Assembly: GCA_012798865.1 (NCBI GenBank)
Contig: JAAZMK010000046.1
Span: 1 to 11,084, forward strand
DNA: 11,084 bases
Direction of reading: 5' to 3'
Source: Clostridiaceae bacterium
Lineage (GTDB): Bacteria; Bacillota; Clostridia; Saccharofermentanales; DTU023
The notes beneath the pieces were generated by a model. That model ran no database searches. It saw only the letters and a program-made list of their open reading frames with translations, and was not told the DNA's origin. Below, piece after piece: positions 7,541-11,084 of this stretch (within the stretch, counting starts at the first letter, position 1; every line of letters begins with the position of its first letter). The translations under genes were made by a program, and so were the position numbers.

Positions 7541-7816
7541 ATGAATAAAAGTGAACTGATCAGCGCAGTGGCGGAAAAAGCGCAACTGACAAAAAAAGAT
7601 AGTGAAAAGGCGGTTACAGCCGTTTTTGACGTCATCGCAGAGCAACTTGCGAATGATGAGAAAGTCGTTCTTGTTGGTTTTGGCACCTTTGAGGTTCGTC
7701 ATCGTGCAGCGCGTAAGGGTCGCAACCCAAGCACCAAGGAAGAGATTATGATCCCCGCAACGAAAGCGCCGGCATTCAAGGCAGGGAAAAACCTGAAAAT
7801 GCAGGTGAACAAGTAA
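7541..7816 (+). CDS. hup: DNA-binding protein HU (HBsu type)
   Basis: HU is a dimeric nucleoid protein that bends and compacts DNA without strong sequence preference. The 91 residues match the family length. Visible are the N-terminal helices MNKSELISAVAEKAQLTKK, the dimer/saddle strand VVLVGFGTFEVR (42-53), and the DNA-gripping arm with GRNP at 60-63, whose Pro63 intercalates into the minor groove. The closing AFKAGKNLKMQV is also canonical. AAGGAGG (7527-7533) sits seven bases before the ATG, an optimal site. The gene is its own transcription unit, with a near-consensus promoter upstream and a hairpin terminator at 7841-7876. Its lysine-rich composition is normal for HU. IHF is unlikely, as this is a Gram-positive-type single HU. 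Confidence 0.97.
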   Translation: MNKSELISAVAEKAQLTKKDSEKAVTAVFDVIAEQLANDEKVVLVGFGTFEVRHRAARKGRNPSTKEEIMIPATKAPAFKAGKNLKMQVNK

Positions 7817-7840
7817 TCTCAACTTTCGTTTTGACTTTAT

Positions 7841-7876
7841 GTGAGGGCTGTCGAATGACGGTCCTTACTTTATTAT
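7841..7876 (+). terminator. Rho-independent terminator of hup
   Basis: GTGAGGGCTGTC (7841-7852) pairs over all 12 positions with GACGGTCCTTAC (7857-7868) around the loop GAAT, using three G-U wobbles, followed by TTTATTAT. The wobbles pair only in plus-strand RNA; the minus-strand transcript would have three A-C mismatches and no U-tract. The hairpin therefore serves hup and not the convergent gene ending at 7895. Confidence 0.8.
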
Positions 7877-7894
7877 CTGACAAAACATTTCTGC

Positions 7895-8560
7895 TCAATG
7901 CTTGTCCGGCGCTGGAATCCGGGTCAGATGGTCATCAACCATCTCTGCTAGCCTCGATATCGTGCGAGCGACCGGAAGCCGCTCATCCATCGGTTGAAGA
8001 AGTTGAAAAGGAAGTGGCTTTTTATCACGTATCGCCTGTTTTTCCCGCCTTGCTAAATCGTCAAAAAGGTAACGCACATTCCTCTCTACCTGATATGGCG
8101 TCATCTTATATCTCTCTGCAATCAACGGATATAGTCGTTTACTGATGGGATTAAGAAGTGATACATCCTCCGCAATCAATCGCATCATCTCCTGTAGAAG
8201 TCGATAACCTCTCAAATGGACATTAAAAGCATATCGCTCCAGAACAGAGTCAATTGCGCGGTACACTTGCGCTAAGTGTCCGATTTCAAGGCGCGACTGT
8301 TCTCGGATGAGATGTTCGGCTGTTGTCAATATTTTCCTCGCCGCGTAGGGTGACCCCTTGCGAGCGTCGATTAAATAATGCACCCTTCCAGATGAGTCCA
8401 TCACGCCGAAAAGTCCTTGGCGGTTCATCAGTTTTTCCACGTGATTCAGGAGTTCACGATTGGAAGCGACCAAGTAAAATCCGAACTCGTCCTTTGGTCT
8501 TCTGAGATCCTCCATTTGTTCTGATTTCATATCCGATTGAATCGATTGATCGCTCCGCAT
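7895..8560 (-). CDS. Receiver-less protein with a Spo0A C-terminal-like DNA-binding domain
   Basis: Residues 103-170 follow the effector domain of the sporulation regulator Spo0A closely. Examples are HLRGYRLLQEMMRLIAEDVSLL (against the Spo0A block HIKGYLYLREAI--V--DIELL), PISKRLYPLIAERYKMT, and the recognition-helix segment YQVERNVRYLFDDL (SRVERAIRHAIE in Spo0A). The tail, about 200-213 (TISRLAEMVDDHL), also recalls Spo0A's last helix. The phosphoacceptor receiver domain is missing. In its place, residues 25-90 form a different small domain with VASNRELLNHVEKL and GLFGVMDSSGRVHYLIDARKG, which I do not recognise. A DNA-binding regulator is the inference; its signal and targets are unknown. 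The ATG at 8560 has GGAGGAGGG eight bases upstream. A minus-strand TATAAT at 8585-8590 lacks a good -35. The gene follows the membrane protein gene by 98 bases. It is not Spo0A itself, which has about 260-270 residues and an N-terminal receiver. Confidence 0.75.
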   Translation of the reverse strand: MRSDQSIQSDMKSEQMEDLRRPKDEFGFYLVASNRELLNHVEKLMNRQGLFGVMDSSGRVHYLIDARKGSPYAARKILTTAEHLIREQSRLEIGHLAQVYRAIDSVLERYAFNVHLRGYRLLQEMMRLIAEDVSLLNPISKRLYPLIAERYKMTPYQVERNVRYLFDDLARREKQAIRDKKPLPFQLLQPMDERLPVARTISRLAEMVDDHLTRIPAPDKH

Positions 8561-8658
8561 TCCAGTTTCCCTCCTCCCGTTTTCATTATAAAAATCGCGA
8601 ATGAAGAGAATTTCGCCCTGATCAAAAATCGGGTACGCTGTATTAACGGTTCTATCAG

Positions 8659-9072
8659 TTAATGATCGGGAAGGTCGCCAAAGCGTACGACATTGATGAT
8701 ATAAAACGTCCTCGGAGTGTAAGTGATCTGATAACGCCCCTGTTCACCTGATTTAAACGTACCGGGCGGGAAATAATATCTTTGACCATCAAGAGTTAGC
8801 GAATGACTTAGCGGTATTACCTCATCGGGTATATCGATCTCTCGTACGTCATATTGACGATTAACTAGCTGAACGAAATCAAAGGTCATCGGAACCAATA
8901 TCGTAAACGAAAGGTAAGAGATCACAGCGACAAGCAGAATCGGCGCAAGGAACGAAAGGCGCGACTTGCACGAGTGGTTCCAATTTTTTCGCAGAAATAC
9001 GATCAGTAAAACAAAGAGCGCGCTCACAAGTCCTAAGCAGGTAATCAACCCAAAAATGAAATACATCACCAT
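8659..9072 (-). CDS. Small membrane protein of unknown function
   Basis: I do not recognise this 137-residue protein. Two hydrophobic segments (about 3-27 and 41-63) flank a short basic loop (RKNWNHSCKSR, 28-38), so by the positive-inside rule the loop is cytoplasmic. The remaining 74 residues (64-137) would face outside; they contain alternating polar/hydrophobic strands (YQITYTPRTFYIINVVRFG, 114-132) that suggest a small beta domain. The ATG at 9072 overlaps the ligA stop by seven bases and is preceded by GGAG at a spacing of seven. A second ATG at 9066 overlaps the same stop as TGATG. This arrangement implies translational coupling to ligA. That it is a real gene is supported by the coupling, the ribosome site and the clean two-segment topology. 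No function can be inferred from the neighbours. Confidence 0.7.
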   Translation of the reverse strand: MVMYFIFGLITCLGLVSALFVLLIVFLRKNWNHSCKSRLSFLAPILLVAVISYLSFTILVPMTFDFVQLVNRQYDVREIDIPDEVIPLSHSLTLDGQRYYFPPGTFKSGEQGRYQITYTPRTFYIINVVRFGDLPDH

Positions 9073-11084
9073 GACTGATCTCCATCATCGTGCGATGCTA
9101 AAAAGTCGATGAAAGCATTCTCATCCAAACGACGAATACCCAGCTCTTGTGCCCGCTCCGCTTTACTGCCTGGATTGTCCCCTACAACGACGACGGTTGT
9201 ACGCGAGGAAACAGAACCTGCAACGTGTGCGCCAAGTTTCTCCAAAACAGCCCTCGCTTCGTTGCGCGTCATAGTATTCAAGGTACCGGTTAGAACGAAT
9301 GTCTGCCCATCAAGGGGTCTTTCAACATCCAGCTTTTCGGCTGACATTTGCAGCCCGCTCATCTCAAGACGATCCAACAACTGTTCCGTTTGCGGCAGTG
9401 AGAACCAACGACTGATTGAGTGAGCAGTCGCTAGTCCGATATCCTTGATCGAAGCGAGCGTTTCTTCATCAGCAGCAGCCAGGCGACGCAGATCAGGAAT
9501 TGCACTTACGAGAGCTTGAGCAGTCTGGCGACCAACGAGCGGGATACCGAATCCAGTGAGAAGTCGCTCAAGCGGCGCCTTCTTAGAACGTTCAAGCTCT
9601 GACAAAAGCGCGTCGACACTTCGAGCGCGACCGATGATTCCTTCATCGATCAATGCGTCACGTTTTTCGTGCAACGTATAGAGGTCGGCAATAGATCGAA
9701 CATACCCGCCTTGATATAGCGCTTCAGAGACCTTTTCTCCTAGACCGGTGATATCCATGGCATCCTTCGAAGCAAAATAGATCAAATGGCGTACAAGTTG
9801 CGCCGGGCAATCAATGCCCGTGCAATAAAGATCAGCACCACCCCCCACGTATTCTGTCTCAGAACCGCATGCGGGGCACGTTGATGGAAGTATATACCGC
9901 TCTGTCTTCTCAGGACGCTTATCCATATTGACTTTAATAATTCCCGGGATGATGTCGCCATCTTTTTGGACAAGAACGGTATCCCCGATACGTACATCGA
10001 GCTGGTCGACAATACTTTGATTGTGCAACGTCGCTCTTTGCACCGTTGATCCTGCGAGATTGACGGGCGCGAGATGTGCGAGTGGCGTGATACGCCCCGT
10101 TCGACCTACTTGTGCCGAAATATCAAGTACGACCGTTTCTTTCTGTTCAGGCGGATATTTATAAGCAATGGCCCATCTAGGGAATTTGCTGGTAGCGCCG
10201 ATCAAATCGCGCGTATGGAGTTTGTCAACCTTAACAACGGCGCCGTCAATTTGGAATGGCAATGCATCGCGTCTCTTTCCGATCGTTTCAATCGCTTCAA
10301 TCACTTCGTTCGCAGAACGACAGATGGCAATATCGGGAATCACAGGAATTCCGGTGCTTGACAACCAAACAAGGGACGCATAGTCACTTGTAAAAATTTT
10401 AGACGAATGCTGAATCTCAAAAGCAAAGAAAGAAAGTGCGCGATCACGAACAACCTTTGCATCAAGCTGTCGAAGCGTCCCAGCCGCGGCATTTCGCGGA
10501 TTGGCAAACATCTTCTCTTCAGCATGAGCAAGTGAACGATTAAGAGCATCGAAAGACGCGTAGGACATGTATACTTCCCCGCGAACGACAAGCTCGGAAG
10601 GTTGCTCTTGAAGAGCGATAGGAATAGAAACGATCTGCCTGATATTCTCAGTGACGTCCTCACCATATGTAACGCCGTCGCCGCGCGTTACACCCCTTAC
10701 AAGAAGACCGTCCTCAAACGTCAGACTGATCGAAAGACCGTCAATTTTCATCTCGACGATGAAAGTCGTCTCAGGGTACTGCAAGAGTATGCGATCAACG
10801 AATGCCTTGATCTCATCGTAAGAAAAAGCGTCGAGAAGCGATAGCATAGGGAACCGATGCGGAACAGGCGTAAATTTCGATGAAGCTTCTCCGCCGACGA
10901 TGGCGGTGGGTGAATCACGAAGAGCTAAATCAGGCCATTTATCCTCGAGTAACTCAAGCTTGCGGAGAAGCCGATCATACGTCTCATCTGATGTCAACGG
11001 ACGATCGAGATTATAGTAGGCGTGATTGAGTTCACGGAGCAGCTGAGTCAACTGACCAATAAGGACAGAGGCGGCTTCCCGATC
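9066..11084 (-). CDS. ligA: NAD-dependent DNA ligase, 5' end beyond the window
   Basis: LigA seals nicks in replication and repair, using NAD+ to adenylate itself. Counting from a TTG at 11051, the adenylation motif VEMKIDGLS places the active lysine at K102, with RGEVYM (158-163) and DGAVVKVD (269-276) as further nucleotidyltransferase motifs. The OB region starts near 310 (ISAQVGRTGRITP). The zinc finger uses C392, C395, C410 and C415. Helix-hairpin-helix repeats span about 430-550 and a BRCT domain (GQTFVLTGTLN to DENAFIDF) spans about 580-651. The TTG is probably not the true start: the frame stays open to the window edge, with DREAASVLIGQL preceding it, which matches the normal LigA N-terminus. 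The real start should lie only a few bases outside. With those 11 codons the catalytic lysine is residue 113, near E. coli K115. The 3' end overlaps the next gene. Confidence 0.96.
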   Translation of the reverse strand, partial: DREAASVLIGQLTQLLRELNHAYYNLDRPLTSDETYDRLLRKLELLEDKWPDLALRDSPTAIVGGEASSKFTPVPHRFPMLSLLDAFSYDEIKAFVDRILLQYPETTFIVEMKIDGLSISLTFEDGLLVRGVTRGDGVTYGEDVTENIRQIVSIPIALQEQPSELVVRGEVYMSYASFDALNRSLAHAEEKMFANPRNAAAGTLRQLDAKVVRDRALSFFAFEIQHSSKIFTSDYASLVWLSSTGIPVIPDIAICRSANEVIEAIETIGKRRDALPFQIDGAVVKVDKLHTRDLIGATSKFPRWAIAYKYPPEQKETVVLDISAQVGRTGRITPLAHLAPVNLAGSTVQRATLHNQSIVDQLDVRIGDTVLVQKDGDIIPGIIKVNMDKRPEKTERYILPSTCPACGSETEYVGGGADLYCTGIDCPAQLVRHLIYFASKDAMDITGLGEKVSEALYQGGYVRSIADLYTLHEKRDALIDEGIIGRARSVDALLSELERSKKAPLERLLTGFGIPLVGRQTAQALVSAIPDLRRLAAADEETLASIKDIGLATAHSISRWFSLPQTEQLLDRLEMSGLQMSAEKLDVERPLDGQTFVLTGTLNTMTRNEARAVLEKLGAHVAGSVSSRTTVVVVGDNPGSKAERAQELGIRRLDENAFIDFLASHDDGDQSW

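Noticed and set aside
7305..7544. A 79-codon plus-strand reading frame whose TGA overlaps the hup ATG (ATGA), suggesting a coupled upstream gene.
   Set aside because: It has no ribosome site and odd, low-complexity composition, and it contains the hup promoter (7480-7508). The hup gene has its own strong AAGGAGG, so coupling is not needed.
7849..7855. A perfect TGTCGAA (core 0A box) downstream of the Spo0A-like gene.
   Set aside because: It lies inside the stem-loop of the hup terminator, downstream of both neighbouring genes, and a 7-mer is expected by chance several times in a genome region of this size.
7841..7868. The hairpin between hup and the Spo0A-like gene as a bidirectional terminator.
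   Set aside because: Its three G-U pairs become A-C mismatches in the opposite transcript, and no U-tract follows on that strand.
7831..8145. A 104-codon plus-strand reading frame after hup.
   Set aside because: It runs antisense through the Spo0A-like gene and across the hup terminator; there is no ribosome site and no motif.
8585..8590. TATAAT on the minus strand upstream of the Spo0A-like gene, as a dedicated promoter.
   Set aside because: The position 17 bases upstream reads AAATTC, far from a -35 consensus, and there is no extended -10. The box is noted but a promoter is not claimed.

Overview
The window reads as ordinary, gene-dense chromosome from a bacterium of the Bacillota (Firmicutes), probably a clostridial lineage. 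The main clue is a protein with a Spo0A-type DNA-binding domain, a fold essentially restricted to spore-forming Firmicutes and their relatives. A PolA whose 3'-5' exonuclease motifs have decayed, strong AAGGAGG-type ribosome sites and near-consensus sigma-A promoters agree with this. No rRNA, tRNA, CRISPR array, insertion sequence or phage gene was seen.

Layout. Positions 1-251 (minus) hold the 5' end of a YifB/ComM-type AAA+ ATPase gene that runs off the left edge. A 354-base divergent intergenic region (252-605) carries two back-to-back promoter candidates whose -35 boxes share one base, framed by short inverted repeats. It feeds ychF (606-1691, plus). Convergent to ychF, with only 11 bases between, is a minus-strand block read right to left: a small CxxC (DUF1858-type) protein (7040-7255), a membrane-anchored long-SDR nucleotide-sugar 4,6-dehydratase (5030-6979), polA (2386-4998) and coaE (1703-2338). 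A second divergent region (7256-7540) carries a textbook promoter for the monocistronic DNA-bending protein HU gene (7541-7816, plus), which ends in a 12-bp hairpin terminator. Convergent to HU is a second minus-strand block: ligA (9066 to beyond the right edge), a 137-residue membrane protein of unknown function whose start overlaps the ligA stop, and a 221-residue protein with a Spo0A-like effector domain (7895-8560).

Functionally the window is rich in DNA housekeeping (PolA, LigA, HU, YifB/ComM), with CoA synthesis (CoaE), a ribosome-associated ATPase (YchF) and surface-sugar synthesis (the dehydratase). PolA and LigA would act one after the other in Okazaki-fragment processing and repair. 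The parts that merit a second look are the receiver-less Spo0A-like protein, the unknown membrane protein wedged between it and ligA, and the overlapping divergent promoters upstream of ychF. I found no convincing multi-gene novel system; the Spo0A-like orphan regulator is the best candidate for undescribed biology.
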